From: Leuconostoc inhae
GTDB taxonomy: Bacteria; Bacillota; Bacilli; Lactobacillales; Lactobacillaceae
Direction of reading: 5' to 3'
DNA length: 64,000 nucleotides
Assembly (NCBI RefSeq): GCF_019656015.1
Contig: NZ_BPKW01000009.1
Location: 34,636 to 98,635 of the forward strand
The position numbers were made by a program, and so were the translations under genes. Positions 55,258-64,000 of the stretch are shown piece by piece (position 1 is the stretch's first letter; every line of letters begins with the position of its first letter). Below the pieces are notes generated by a model. That model did not search any database and had not been told where the DNA came from. It saw only the letters and a list, made by a program, of their open reading frames with translations.

Positions 55258-56712
55258 ATGAAAAAAGGTTGGCACTTCGGTTATTTTTTAATTATTATGC
55301 TAGCATGGTTGCCTTATTGGTGGTCTTTTTACCCTATAATTATTAGTTATGATGGTGCTGCTCAGCTAGCTAATTTTTTCGGATTAACTTATCCTAATAA
55401 TCATCAACCCTATACAGCTGCGTTTTTGATGGGATTGTTAGTTAAATTTTTCATGAAATTGACACATGAAAGCACATTAGCTTTTGCACTATATGCGATT
55501 TGCATTGCGAGTGTTAGCGCATTCGTACTGAGTAGGTTGGCTTTTAAGTTGGGAAGTAGTTTTGGAAAGAAAATTGAATGGTTTGCAGTTGGATTATTTG
55601 CACTGTTTCCTTTGTTTCCATTTTATGCAATTTCTTATGATAAAACGTCACCATTTTTGATAGGAACAGCTATGTTACTTTCAGCACTGATATCAATCGC
55701 TGAAGAAAAAAAAATCAATAATCATTTATTGGAGTTGTTTATAGGTTCAATATTAATATCAGCATTTAGGACTGATGGTTATTATGTTGTTGTTATTGTT
55801 TTATTTGTAAGTAGTATAGTGCTCAAAAGTAAAAAAATATTATGGGGATTATTATTATTAATCTTTTCAATGTCTATCATTAGTAAAGTGATTTTTCCAA
55901 ATATGTATGTTATGCCAGGATTACCTGGAGATCCAATTAGTGTACCATTGCAACAAGTTGCCTACACTGTTAAGAAAAATGAATCACATTTAGAGAAAAA
56001 TAAGTTATACGTTGAATTAAATGAAATAATACCTCTGAAAAAAATTACGCAAGCATATAACCCTAATCTAGCAGATTATGTTAAATTTAGTTATGGTAAT
56101 AAATATTATGGCACGAATAAGTCTCAAAAAAAGGCTTTTGAAGATTTTTTGAAAGAAAAGAAAAAATATAGTACTTTGAAATTTGCAAGACTTTGGCTAG
56201 CATTAGGAAAAAGATATCCTTTTGATTACGTAAAAGCATGGTGGTATCAAGTGAACTCGTATTATATGCCAACAAATTATGATGAACAACAAAAATCTTC
56301 CGGTCAATTATTTATGAACTTTAATAAAAATTGGGTTAATAATAGTGTTATTAACACTATGAAACAATTAAATATGCCGATTAATTATAATAATTCAAAT
56401 TTTGCTAAAAAATTTAGAAGTAAAATTACGACACCGTTGAAGAATGATAATTTTATTTACAAGTTTTCATTGTCTGCGTGGCTCTACGATTGGGTACTTA
56501 TTTTATCTGCTATAATAGCGATCATACAAATAATTAAAAAGAAAATATCAATCGTTTGGCTATTACCTTTCTTATTTCCGCTAGGAATATTAGGAGTTGC
56601 AATGTTAACGCCAGTAGATGGAGGAATGCGATATATATTACCTATTATCATGACGTTACCAATGGGTGTAGGATTTATTTTCCGGAAAAATAAAAAAACA
56701 GAAAATGGCTAG
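55258..56712 (+). CDS. Polytopic membrane protein, DUF6020-like (putative GT-C glycosyltransferase)
   Basis: 484 residues from ATG 55258 (GAGGAAAA upstream). About ten membrane helices. The first extracytoplasmic loop reads ISYDGAAQLANFFGLTYPNNHQPYTAAFLMG, an early Asp followed by HQP that recalls the catalytic loop of GT-C polyprenyl-phosphate-dependent glycosyltransferases. A similar loop (VVDSVNQWNQI..NNWHPVGHTA) lies in the second half of the 976-aa protein at 57848. A hydrophilic stretch (~240-380) interrupts the helices. Base composition is more AT-rich than the core genes. A sugar-transfer role is inferred. Confidence 0.65.
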   Translation: MKKGWHFGYFLIIMLAWLPYWWSFYPIIISYDGAAQLANFFGLTYPNNHQPYTAAFLMGLLVKFFMKLTHESTLAFALYAICIASVSAFVLSRLAFKLGSSFGKKIEWFAVGLFALFPLFPFYAISYDKTSPFLIGTAMLLSALISIAEEKKINNHLLELFIGSILISAFRTDGYYVVVIVLFVSSIVLKSKKILWGLLLLIFSMSIISKVIFPNMYVMPGLPGDPISVPLQQVAYTVKKNESHLEKNKLYVELNEIIPLKKITQAYNPNLADYVKFSYGNKYYGTNKSQKKAFEDFLKEKKKYSTLKFARLWLALGKRYPFDYVKAWWYQVNSYYMPTNYDEQQKSSGQLFMNFNKNWVNNSVINTMKQLNMPINYNNSNFAKKFRSKITTPLKNDNFIYKFSLSAWLYDWVLILSAIIAIIQIIKKKISIVWLLPFLFPLGILGVAMLTPVDGGMRYILPIIMTLPMGVGFIFRKNKKTENG

Positions 56713-56817
56713 CATTTTAGCAATAAATAATTGATGATAATTTTTCGATGCGTATGTCATAATAGATTATTCGTTGAAATATATTGTGAATAAAAAATAA
56801 AATCAGAGAGAGACAAA

Positions 56818-57771
56818 ATGGATAAATTAGCGATATTAATACCAGCATATAACGAGGCCCAAACTATCGAAAAAGTAGTGACAGATGTGTTGGAGACTAC
56901 TAAAAATATTGAGGGTACGGTAGTATATGTTTACGACAACAATTCTAAAGATAATACTGCCAAACTTGCTGAAAAAGCTGGAGCAATAGTTAAACACGAG
57001 TTTGCTCAAGGAAAAGGCGCAGTGATTAGACGAATGTTTCGGGAAATCGATGCTGAAGTTTATATCATGATTGATGCTGATGACACATATCCAGTGGAAG
57101 CGATGACAAAAATGTATCATACTGTCAAAGTTCGTGGGGTGGATATGGTGGTCGGAGATCGCTTATCATCCACTTACTTTGAAGAAAATACACGACCATT
57201 TCATAATGTCGGAAATTCTGTGGTACGTGGATTAATTAATACGCTTTTTAAGACAGATATCAAAGATATACTTACAGGGTATAGGGCCTTTAGTTTTGAA
57301 TTTGTTAAAACATTTCCGGTTCTTTCTCGTGGATTTGAAATTGAAACAGAGATGTCTATTCATGCTACTGAAAAACGTATGTTGGTAGAGAACCAAGTGA
57401 TTGATTATAGAGATCGACCGGATGGATCAGAATCAAAATTAGACACATATGGTGATGGTATGCGTGTTCTGAAAACAGTTATGAATTTATATCGTAATTA
57501 TCATCCGTTTGCTTTTTTTGGATCTATTTCAGCTTTGTTTGTTTTTATTAGTTTAATTGTATTTTTTGTTCGCGTTCTTGGACCTTATGCGAGAACAGGT
57601 ATGGTAGATAATATGCCAACATTGATCGTGACTATGATATTGTTATTAGTTGCTGTGATTTCTTTCTTTTCAGGCATGATTTTGAATGCTGTTCAAGCCA
57701 AAGAGAAACGTGATTTTGAATTATCTCTAATTGAAGCATCTAATAGAAAAAAAGAATTGTGCAAATATTAA
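56818..57771 (+). CDS. GT2 family glycosyltransferase, polyprenyl-phosphate type, with C-terminal membrane helices
   Basis: 317 residues. LAILIPAYNEAQTIEKVV, YVYDNNSKDNT, GKGAVIRRMF and MIDADDTYP (DxD) define a DPM1/GtrB-like GT2 domain (1-220), followed by two membrane helices (~230-255 and 270-295). Such enzymes load a sugar onto undecaprenyl phosphate for use by a GT-C transferase outside the membrane. The flanking DUF6020-like membrane proteins are therefore its natural partners. SD AGAGAGAC; an extended -10 (TG-T-CATAAT) lies ~60 nt upstream. Confidence 0.88.
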   Translation: MDKLAILIPAYNEAQTIEKVVTDVLETTKNIEGTVVYVYDNNSKDNTAKLAEKAGAIVKHEFAQGKGAVIRRMFREIDAEVYIMIDADDTYPVEAMTKMYHTVKVRGVDMVVGDRLSSTYFEENTRPFHNVGNSVVRGLINTLFKTDIKDILTGYRAFSFEFVKTFPVLSRGFEIETEMSIHATEKRMLVENQVIDYRDRPDGSESKLDTYGDGMRVLKTVMNLYRNYHPFAFFGSISALFVFISLIVFFVRVLGPYARTGMVDNMPTLIVTMILLLVAVISFFSGMILNAVQAKEKRDFELSLIEASNRKKELCKY

Positions 57772-57847
57772 AAATATTTTAGTATTAATATTTTTTGTTA
57801 GCTAATAGAGTACCAAAATATAATAATGACGTTTGGAGTAGCAAAAA

Positions 57848-60778
57848 ATGTTAGAAAATGTAAGTGAAAAAAAAGATGCCGAAAAAAAGAAGATTAGATT
57901 ATCAAATATTGAAATTCTACGATTTATTTCTATTTTATTAGTTGTATTACATCACGTAGCCATTCATACAAATTGGACAACAGGTATGTCGACTAATTTT
58001 GAATTAATTCGTGATACAATGATTTTGAGTGGGAAAGTGGGTGTCGACTTATTTGTTATTATTTCTGGTTATTTAATGATTAATTCACGAACCAAAATAA
58101 CAAGTTTAGTTAGGACCGTTAGTGAAGCCATTGTATTTTCAGTAGGTATGTATGCAGTTGCAATCATACTAAGAATAAACGGTACCATATTTTCAACGTC
58201 GTATTTCTTAAAACGCTTATTTCCAGTAATTTTTTCTGATTATTGGTTTGTAACAGCTTTTGTTTTTATGTATATACTACTCCCAATCTTGTTACCTTTT
58301 TTATCTAGCTTGTCGAAAAAAGATTATCAACGTTTCTTGATTATTGGTTTTTTGGTTGTTTCTATTTGGCCAATGATTGCTTTAAATAAAGGTATGAATT
58401 TTTCTTACGTTATTCTATTTTTATATTTATTTGCCATAGGAGGTTATATTCGTAAGTTTGACGTGAAAATTCATAAGCGAACTGCGATTATTTCTATTAT
58501 TGGATTGACAGTTGCTACGGTTTTAACAACACATATTTTGCGTCAACTACTGGATATACGGCATAATTCTTTTTATCAGTTATTTACCTTTTTGAATTGG
58601 ACGTCTGTCACTAGTTGGCGAGAAAATATTATTATTTGGTTTGATGCAAGTCCATTTCCTTTGTTAATTGCTACACTTATATTTGTTGCCGTAATTTCAA
58701 TGAAGCATTATTATAATAACATTGTAAATTTTTTAGGAGGCCATGTCTTTGGTGCTTACTTATTTCAAAGTGCACCAATATTTTCACCGTGGATTTATGT
58801 CACTGTGGTTAATTTAAACCGTGTTCATGGTACTTTAAATCGTTTATTATTTTCACTGGGTGTTGCGTTATTATTCGTATTCATAGGCATTGGGTTGCAT
58901 GTTATGTTAGGGCCAATATCAAATAAACTGACTGATTTTTTATTAAAAGTAATTAAAGTAACTGGTAATAAGTGGATTGAACTGTCTGCATATCATACAA
59001 GATCTGAATTTTCTAAATCACTAGGTTTAATTATTCTCAAGATGATTGCCATTTTAACTACAGCTATTTTTGTTGTGCCAGGCAATAAAATTTTGGGAAT
59101 TGTGGCAATCAGTATAATTTTGTTTGTCATGTTGCAACCATATCGTGAAAAAAATAAAACAAAAATTACTTATATAGAATGGATTTCCGGATTTGTTGGT
59201 GGTGTACTTTATATTATTACTTTTTTACCAAATAATTATTTTAATACGTTATTCATCATCCATGGTGGGGTAGTTTTAATTGCTTTTGTGACGGTTAGTT
59301 TTTCTATAGCTACTGTACTGAGTCAATTCAAAAACAATCAGAACTTAGTTAGTAAATCACGATCATTTCATAAAATTTATTGGCGATATGTATTATTCTA
59401 CGGTGTCATTATTACAATATACTTTTTCGCTTATTATCCTGGGATATTAGTGGTTGACTCTGTTAATCAGTGGAATCAAATACATAACACGTATCCTTGG
59501 AATAATTGGCACCCAGTAGGACACACGGCCGTATTGTGGCTAACTTCAAAAGTGTGGGATAATCCAGCAAGTTTTGTCCTTCTGCAAAGCATGATCTACA
59601 CGATATTATTTTCATATTTTGCTACACTATTAAATCAATATGTACTAAAAAAATGGATTAGACATTTATTTTTCATTTTAACAGCAGTAATACCATTCTT
59701 CCCATTGCAGGCAATGGTTATTGTTAAGGATACTTTATTCACCTATGCTTTTATATTTTTAGGACTAGCTTTGTTTCAAGCAGTCAGAACACGTGGCAAA
59801 TGGTTACACAATCCGTTAGCTTTTGTGTTGACTTTAATAGCGACAATCGGAGTTAGCATTTGGAGAAGTAATGGCATGCCAATTGTATTGGTTATGTTGG
59901 TACTCATCATTTTGATTTTGGGTATTAAAAATTACTGGCGATTACTTGTTATAATGATGGTTTCCGTTGGTTGTTATTTTGCTATTAATGGTCCGATCGT
60001 AACAAAATTCAATATTTTTGAGCCCTCTAAAACAGAATCTTATGGTATGTTAATCCAAGTCGATGCTGGTATTATTCACAATGATGGTGTATTAAATGAT
60101 AAGCAAAAACAGTACTTTGGCAAATTGATGAGTGCTCAAAATATTGCAGGTTATCAACCAGATAATATTGACAAGGTGAAATTTGGGATGGGATTTAATT
60201 CTAGTTTGTTGACTAAAGACACAACCAAATTTCAACGAGAAAGTATCTCTTTGATTGAGAATAATAAAAAGCTGGCACTAAAAGCATATAAGGCACAGAC
60301 GGCAGTTATTTGGAATCAGAATGCACAATATCGATTGGGTATTCTGATGAGAGATAAATACCCTGTAGAAACCGGATACTTTTTATCAAGGAGTGATATT
60401 GAGAAGTATCATATAAAGTATCAAGCGTTCAATTATGACAGATATTGGAGTGGATTTAGACAGTTACATACAATTTTACGCAATTTTCAAGAAGTATTTA
60501 TAGTTCAAAGTGTGCAGCACTGGTTTTTGCCAGGAATCTACTTGATGATGCAACTGACCATCGCTTTTTGGCTTTTGTTACGAGGGCAATGGCATAAATT
60601 ACTAGTTATTTTACCAATAATTGGCTTAGCTGGTACGTATATGTTGGCAATACCCGCGGCTGATATAAGGTATTTGCAGCCAATACTGTTGTACGTGTTT
60701 ATTACAATTTTAGTAGTGAGCTTACCTGATACTGTATTTCATGGTTTGCACATGAAACGATCTGCTAGGAAGATGTAA
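57848..60778 (+). CDS. Fusion of acyltransferase-3 and DUF6020-like membrane protein
   Basis: 976 residues. Residues ~20-360 form an acyltransferase-3 (OafA/WecH-type) domain: NIEILRFISILLVVLHHVAIH with the catalytic His region, then VGVDLFVIISGYLM and ten helices. After a junction (~370-440) residues ~440-960 form a second polytopic module with YYPGILVVDSVNQWNQIHNT and NNWHPVGHTAVLW, related in plan to the protein at 55258. About 20 membrane helices in all. SD GGAG. The domain pairing suggests an enzyme that acylates and glycosylates the same exported polymer, or couples both. This is inference from architecture. Confidence 0.72.
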   Translation: MLENVSEKKDAEKKKIRLSNIEILRFISILLVVLHHVAIHTNWTTGMSTNFELIRDTMILSGKVGVDLFVIISGYLMINSRTKITSLVRTVSEAIVFSVGMYAVAIILRINGTIFSTSYFLKRLFPVIFSDYWFVTAFVFMYILLPILLPFLSSLSKKDYQRFLIIGFLVVSIWPMIALNKGMNFSYVILFLYLFAIGGYIRKFDVKIHKRTAIISIIGLTVATVLTTHILRQLLDIRHNSFYQLFTFLNWTSVTSWRENIIIWFDASPFPLLIATLIFVAVISMKHYYNNIVNFLGGHVFGAYLFQSAPIFSPWIYVTVVNLNRVHGTLNRLLFSLGVALLFVFIGIGLHVMLGPISNKLTDFLLKVIKVTGNKWIELSAYHTRSEFSKSLGLIILKMIAILTTAIFVVPGNKILGIVAISIILFVMLQPYREKNKTKITYIEWISGFVGGVLYIITFLPNNYFNTLFIIHGGVVLIAFVTVSFSIATVLSQFKNNQNLVSKSRSFHKIYWRYVLFYGVIITIYFFAYYPGILVVDSVNQWNQIHNTYPWNNWHPVGHTAVLWLTSKVWDNPASFVLLQSMIYTILFSYFATLLNQYVLKKWIRHLFFILTAVIPFFPLQAMVIVKDTLFTYAFIFLGLALFQAVRTRGKWLHNPLAFVLTLIATIGVSIWRSNGMPIVLVMLVLIILILGIKNYWRLLVIMMVSVGCYFAINGPIVTKFNIFEPSKTESYGMLIQVDAGIIHNDGVLNDKQKQYFGKLMSAQNIAGYQPDNIDKVKFGMGFNSSLLTKDTTKFQRESISLIENNKKLALKAYKAQTAVIWNQNAQYRLGILMRDKYPVETGYFLSRSDIEKYHIKYQAFNYDRYWSGFRQLHTILRNFQEVFIVQSVQHWFLPGIYLMMQLTIAFWLLLRGQWHKLLVILPIIGLAGTYMLAIPAADIRYLQPILLYVFITILVVSLPDTVFHGLHMKRSARKM

Positions 60779-60900
60779 AAAAATTAACATGCTAAATCAT
60801 GATTAGTTGAATATAAAGATAATAATCAATGCCAATATATTGTAAGATTAATTATTTTACGTATAATAAAACAACCAAATCTTATTAAGGGAATAACAAA

Positions 60901-61875
60901 ATGACTGAAAAAACAGTAGCAGCTGCAATTGTGACATACAACAGATTAGCATTGTTAAAAGAATCATTGGCAGCCATACTAGCACAAACGAACTATCTGT
61001 CACATGTGATTGTTGTCAATAATTTGTCAACTGATGGCACAACAGAATATTTGGATAGTTTAAATGATGAACGTATCGTCGTTTATCATGCAACTGAAAA
61101 TTTAGGGGGTGCTGGTGGTTTTAATCAAGCAGTTCGTTTATTTGGTGAGAAATTGCAAGATGACTTTGTATGGTTAATGGACGATGACACTATTCCAGAA
61201 CCAGATGCTTTGTCGCATTTAGTTGAATTTACGTTAGAACATCCGGAAGTGGGGTTTGTCAATTCACAAGTTCGTTGGGGACAAGTGAACGGTAAACCGT
61301 CATGGATGAACGTAACTGCACCACGTCCGTTTACATGGCAACGTTATCTCATGGATCCGAAAGAGCCCGCAGTAGAAGTCGTTAACGCGACTTTCGTGTC
61401 TGTTATGTTTTCACGTGAGATGGTTGCAATGGTTGGTTTGCCACAGAAAGAATACTTTATCTGGGGTGACGACATGGAGTACACGAACCGCATAGCTGAC
61501 GTTAGACGTGGTTACATGGTGATGAATTCTATAGCTGTGCACAAGTCTAAAGAGAATACTAAACCGGGTGATATTGTTGCTGAAAAAGATGATAGTAGGC
61601 TATGGCGTTATAATTACGAATACCGTAATCGCGTCTTAACTGCGCGTCGTATTTCAAAAAAAGAAATGATCAAAGTTGTGTCAGTTGCGATTATGCGCGA
61701 TTGGCGTAAAACATTGCTTAAAAAAGATGTGGCGTTTAGGGCTAAGAAACTTTGGGTTATTATACGTGGTTTATGGCGCGGCTTATTTTTCAATCCAGAC
61801 ATTGAATATGCAGCAGGATTACAAACAGCAAAAATTCAGAGTCTGCGTGATAGTGAAATGGACTTGTTGGATTAG
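60901..61875 (+). CDS. GT2 family glycosyltransferase (galactofuranosyl/rhamnosyl type)
   Basis: 324 residues, soluble. AAIVTYNRLALLKESLAAIL, VVNNLSTDGT, TENLGGAGGFNQAV and VWLMDDDTIPEPDAL are typical of the GlfT2/WbbL-like branch of GT2, and FIWGDDMEYTNRI supplies the acceptor-side acidic pair. SD AAGGGAAT; TATAAT at about 60863 suggests its own promoter. Ends the envelope cluster at a strong terminator. Donor sugar cannot be deduced. Confidence 0.88.
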   Translation: MTEKTVAAAIVTYNRLALLKESLAAILAQTNYLSHVIVVNNLSTDGTTEYLDSLNDERIVVYHATENLGGAGGFNQAVRLFGEKLQDDFVWLMDDDTIPEPDALSHLVEFTLEHPEVGFVNSQVRWGQVNGKPSWMNVTAPRPFTWQRYLMDPKEPAVEVVNATFVSVMFSREMVAMVGLPQKEYFIWGDDMEYTNRIADVRRGYMVMNSIAVHKSKENTKPGDIVAEKDDSRLWRYNYEYRNRVLTARRISKKEMIKVVSVAIMRDWRKTLLKKDVAFRAKKLWVIIRGLWRGLFFNPDIEYAAGLQTAKIQSLRDSEMDLLD

Positions 61876-61897
61876 GAAAAAATAGTATTAAATAATC

Positions 61898-61934
61898 AAA
61901 AAGATTGATTCTGTTGAAGAATCAATCTTTTTTT
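61898..61934 (+). terminator. Strong bidirectional terminator at the end of the envelope cluster
   Basis: AAAAAGATTGATTCT / AGAATCAATCTTTTT, 15-bp perfect stem with 5-nt loop, more T following. Confidence 0.95.
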
Positions 61935-61972
61935 GTGCGCAATTAACGCAATTAACGCCTTCATTTGAATAT

Positions 61973-63085
61973 CTATAAATGAAGGTGACGATCAAAAAAA
62001 TGATGACGAAAATAATTGGGTGTTAAGCCGGTAATTTCTTTAAATGTTTTAACAAAGTAAGTCGTAGTTGAGAAGGATAATAGATTAGAAATCTCAAGTA
62101 ATGTCAGATCTGAAGCGATTAGTAGTTCTTTGGCAGTATCTATTTTAGTTTGTCTTATGAATTGCGTAATTGTACAATTATATTCTTTTTTAAAAGCAGG
62201 ATTTAAAGACTTTTTTGATGCATTGAGTCCTTTAGCAATGTCATCAAGCGTTATATTTTCAGTAATATGTTCTTTGACATATTTCACAATTCTCTGGTGA
62301 AGTGGTAAAAAATTGGTTATGCGATAGTTTTGAACCACTTTAAAGTAATACCAAGTCATCTCTCTAATAACTTGAAAAAAGTCTAAAAATCGTGGCGTTA
62401 ATTCGATTTCTTGAATAAGTTCGTTATGTAATTGAAATGCCAATTCAGTAGGATAGCCCCATTGAATGATAGCACGATTTAGCACGGCTATATAAGAAAT
62501 GAGGGTATCTTTCTCGCCTCTAATCAGGTTATTAGAGGCAAATCGTTCGCCAATAATTTTTAAATGTGACAAACTTTCTAATGCAGAAACAAGTTGATCG
62601 CTGTGTGAATATATAATTGCTTTAATAATATCAGTTTCTGTATTAAAGAAGGTAGTCGCATCAAATGGTTGCGTTTTTTCAGTTTTAATTGTTTGTTGGT
62701 CAGAAAATTGTGTAATAATAACATCTTCATCTGGTGCACGTTTTCCATGATATAAGGTATAAACAATTTGAGAAATTGATTGTAAGTTGGTAAGAGAATG
62801 CAACATCATTAATTCATTGCTGTTCGATTCAAGATTACTGTAATCAAATGAAAAACATATTATCAATTCGTTCGTAACTTGGCAAGTTAAAATGTGACCT
62901 AAGTGATAATTTAGAGATTGATAACGGTGACCTGATAGTAAATTAATGTTTTTAAGTAAAAAATTTGTGAAATGTTCGCTTGAATTAACAATGTCTCTGT
63001 CTAAATAGCTAACCTCTTTAGTCGTAATATTTAACAAAATAACAGTCGCATTTAAAATATCTGCTAATTTTTTAATATCGTTCAT
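61973..63085 (-). CDS. AraC-family regulator, probably of the YSIRK surface-antigen regulator type
   Basis: 370 residues from the ATG at 63085, 4 nt after GGGGAG; a TTG five codons upstream is less likely. The last ~100 residues are an AraC double HTH (ITLDDIAKGLNASKKSLNPAF and LLEISNLLSFSTTTYFVKTFKEITGLTPNYFR). The N-terminal ~260 residues are not a cupin but a sensor-like region, in keeping with the family called YSIRK-targeted surface antigen transcriptional regulators. Those are found beside surface adhesins, and here the neighbour is secY2. A palindrome covers its promoter. Subfamily assignment is tentative. Confidence 0.82.
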   Translation of the reverse strand: MNDIKKLADILNATVILLNITTKEVSYLDRDIVNSSEHFTNFLLKNINLLSGHRYQSLNYHLGHILTCQVTNELIICFSFDYSNLESNSNELMMLHSLTNLQSISQIVYTLYHGKRAPDEDVIITQFSDQQTIKTEKTQPFDATTFFNTETDIIKAIIYSHSDQLVSALESLSHLKIIGERFASNNLIRGEKDTLISYIAVLNRAIIQWGYPTELAFQLHNELIQEIELTPRFLDFFQVIREMTWYYFKVVQNYRITNFLPLHQRIVKYVKEHITENITLDDIAKGLNASKKSLNPAFKKEYNCTITQFIRQTKIDTAKELLIASDLTLLEISNLLSFSTTTYFVKTFKEITGLTPNYFRHHFFDRHLHL

Positions 63086-63101
63086 GGATCTCCCCAGCAA
63101 A

Positions 63102-63141
63102 TTTTATACGATTAGTTTATATATAAATTAATCGTATAAAA
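63102..63141 (-). promoter_or_regulatory. Inverted-repeat operator at the AraC-type gene promoter
   Basis: TTTTATACGATTA (63102-63114) and TAATCGTATAAAA (63129-63141): perfect 13-bp inverted repeat, 14-nt spacer, 17 nt from the gene start. Likely autoregulatory. Confidence 0.55.
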
Positions 63142-63535
63142 AGCATATTTTCTTAATTATATAAAAAAAACTAGATAATAAATATATCATTTCTGATCAA
63201 GTCCCTTTATTTGATACAAACGCTCCTTTTTTATCATGAAAACATATAGTTTTTGAGTCATAATCATAACAGGACAGTTTCATTCTTTATTTTTAAGTAG
63301 AAAAAAATGAAAATAACAGTAATAAAAAAATTATAGTGTGACACTGTATGCAGCGGTCATATATGAGTATATGAAGAATCAATTAGGTTAGCATTATACA
63401 TTAAATATCTCATGTTCATCATCAATGAGTAAACTGCTTGAAATGTTTCAAAATCAAGTTTTTATGACGTATATTATTGAATTGACCAGCTTGCTTTAAA
63501 TATGACATTAAATAAGATAAAAAGGTTTAGTAGTG
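63142..63535. other. AT-rich intergenic region before secY2
   Basis: No ORF with SD, tRNA or terminator was recognised. TAGTGT-GAC-ACTGTA (near 63336) is a short imperfect palindrome. Presumably holds the secY2 promoter, but no clear -35/-10 pair stands out. Confidence 0.4.
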
Positions 63536-63964
63536 ATGAAAGAACTGATCAAACGGATTTATTATTCAACATTAATTGTAATAGTGTACGAACTCGGGAA
63601 ACATATTATATTACCAGGTAATTTAGTTAAATCTTATAAATCGCCAGATTTAATGAGTTCAATTAGTTTATTAATAGGTGGTGATTTATCTAGATTATCT
63701 TTCTTTTCTTTGGGGGTTGGTTCATATATGTCAGGAATGATTTTTTGGCGGGTAATCCAATCTTTGAATAAGGACAGATTCAGCAAAAGTTCTGAAAATA
63801 CAATTTATTATTTGCGATCTATTCTGATACTATTTATCTCTATTATTCAATCATTAGGATTAGCAACTAGCATGAAAAATAATATTTCGTTTTCTACTAA
63901 TGAGGTTGTTAATATTCTGATAGCTGGATCTACGTCAATAAATCGGACACGCATTCTACTTTGA
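63536..63964 (+). pseudogene. secY2: Accessory Sec translocase subunit SecY2, 5' part with broken frame
   Basis: Starts at ATG 63536 (GTG 63533 also in frame), 10 nt after AAAGG. The first ~130 residues match SecY2: RIYYSTLIVIVYELGKHIILPG, SLLIGGDLSRLSFFSLGVGSYMSGMIFWRVIQSL. At the expected SecY helix (LIAGTMFLVWLAD) the frame instead reads LIAGSTSINRTRILL and stops at 63964. Normal length is about 400 residues. No other frame resumes the SecY2 pattern before the window ends, so an inserted element is more likely than a single frameshift. SecY2 forms the channel for glycosylated serine-rich adhesins. Confidence 0.7.
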
Positions 63965-64000
63965 TTTGCTATTTTTGTTCAAAGGCCACTGGGGTTAAAT

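Overview
The window is a contiguous AT-rich chromosomal segment of a lactic acid bacterium, most probably Leuconostoc or a close relative. The grounds are the low-GC Lactobacillales gene set, an archaeal-type phosphoenolpyruvate carboxylase (known in bacteria mainly from Leuconostoc, Oenococcus and a few clostridia), alpha-acetolactate synthase, anaerobic ribonucleotide reductase NrdDG and a SAM-I-like leader on metK. No rRNA, tRNA, CRISPR array or complete mobile element was seen. Most of the window is conserved core genome; accessory character rises after about 45 kb.

Layout. 1-5.8 kb is a metal-homeostasis block: a P-type ATPase behind a probable Mn2+ (yybP-ykoY) riboswitch, an unknown 147-aa partner, a cysteine-free Fur/PerR-type repressor, and two tandem VIT/CCC1 transporters, the first with a PerR-box-like palindrome at its promoter. 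5.8-16.5 kb holds YihY, YktB, an unknown membrane protein, metK, a degenerate ADP-ribosylglycohydrolase homologue, a lipid kinase, ppcA, rnjA-rpoY, a LOG protein and a MarR regulator. 16.6-25.7 kb is housekeeping: efp, yqhY-nusB, tatD-rnmV-rsmA, veg, a zinc-type ABC transporter with a degenerate binding protein, purR and glmU. 26.7-27.0 kb carries a strong promoter, an unrecognised highly structured RNA and a terminator in front of comEA-comEC-holA. Then come rpsO-rpsT (minus strand), gatCAB-dgkB-rlmCD, pyrG with a reiterative-transcription attenuator, uvrC, obg and alsS. 45-49.5 kb has a self-contained Fic gene with a long inverted repeat in its promoter, an IS relic, and nrdDG. 49.6-61.9 kb is a cell-envelope polymer cluster: TagH/TagG exporter, a very large GT2 plus CDP-glycerol glycerophosphotransferase fusion, two related multi-membrane proteins (one fused to an acyltransferase-3 domain) and two more glycosyltransferases. 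The right end has an AraC-type regulator with a palindromic promoter next to the 5' part of secY2 (accessory Sec translocase), whose frame is broken about 40-70 bases before the window ends.

Expression themes. Several genes have no Shine-Dalgarno sequence but an extended -10 (TGn plus a TATAAT-like hexamer) 5-7 nt before the ATG, suggesting leaderless mRNAs (yihY, the ARH homologue, the metal-binding protein, uvrC). Others (purR, obg, tatD) lack their own strong SD but follow a short upstream ORF that has one. The least explained items are the structured RNA before comEA, these leader ORFs, the SD-hairpin-start arrangement before the second VIT gene, and the acyltransferase-membrane protein fusion.
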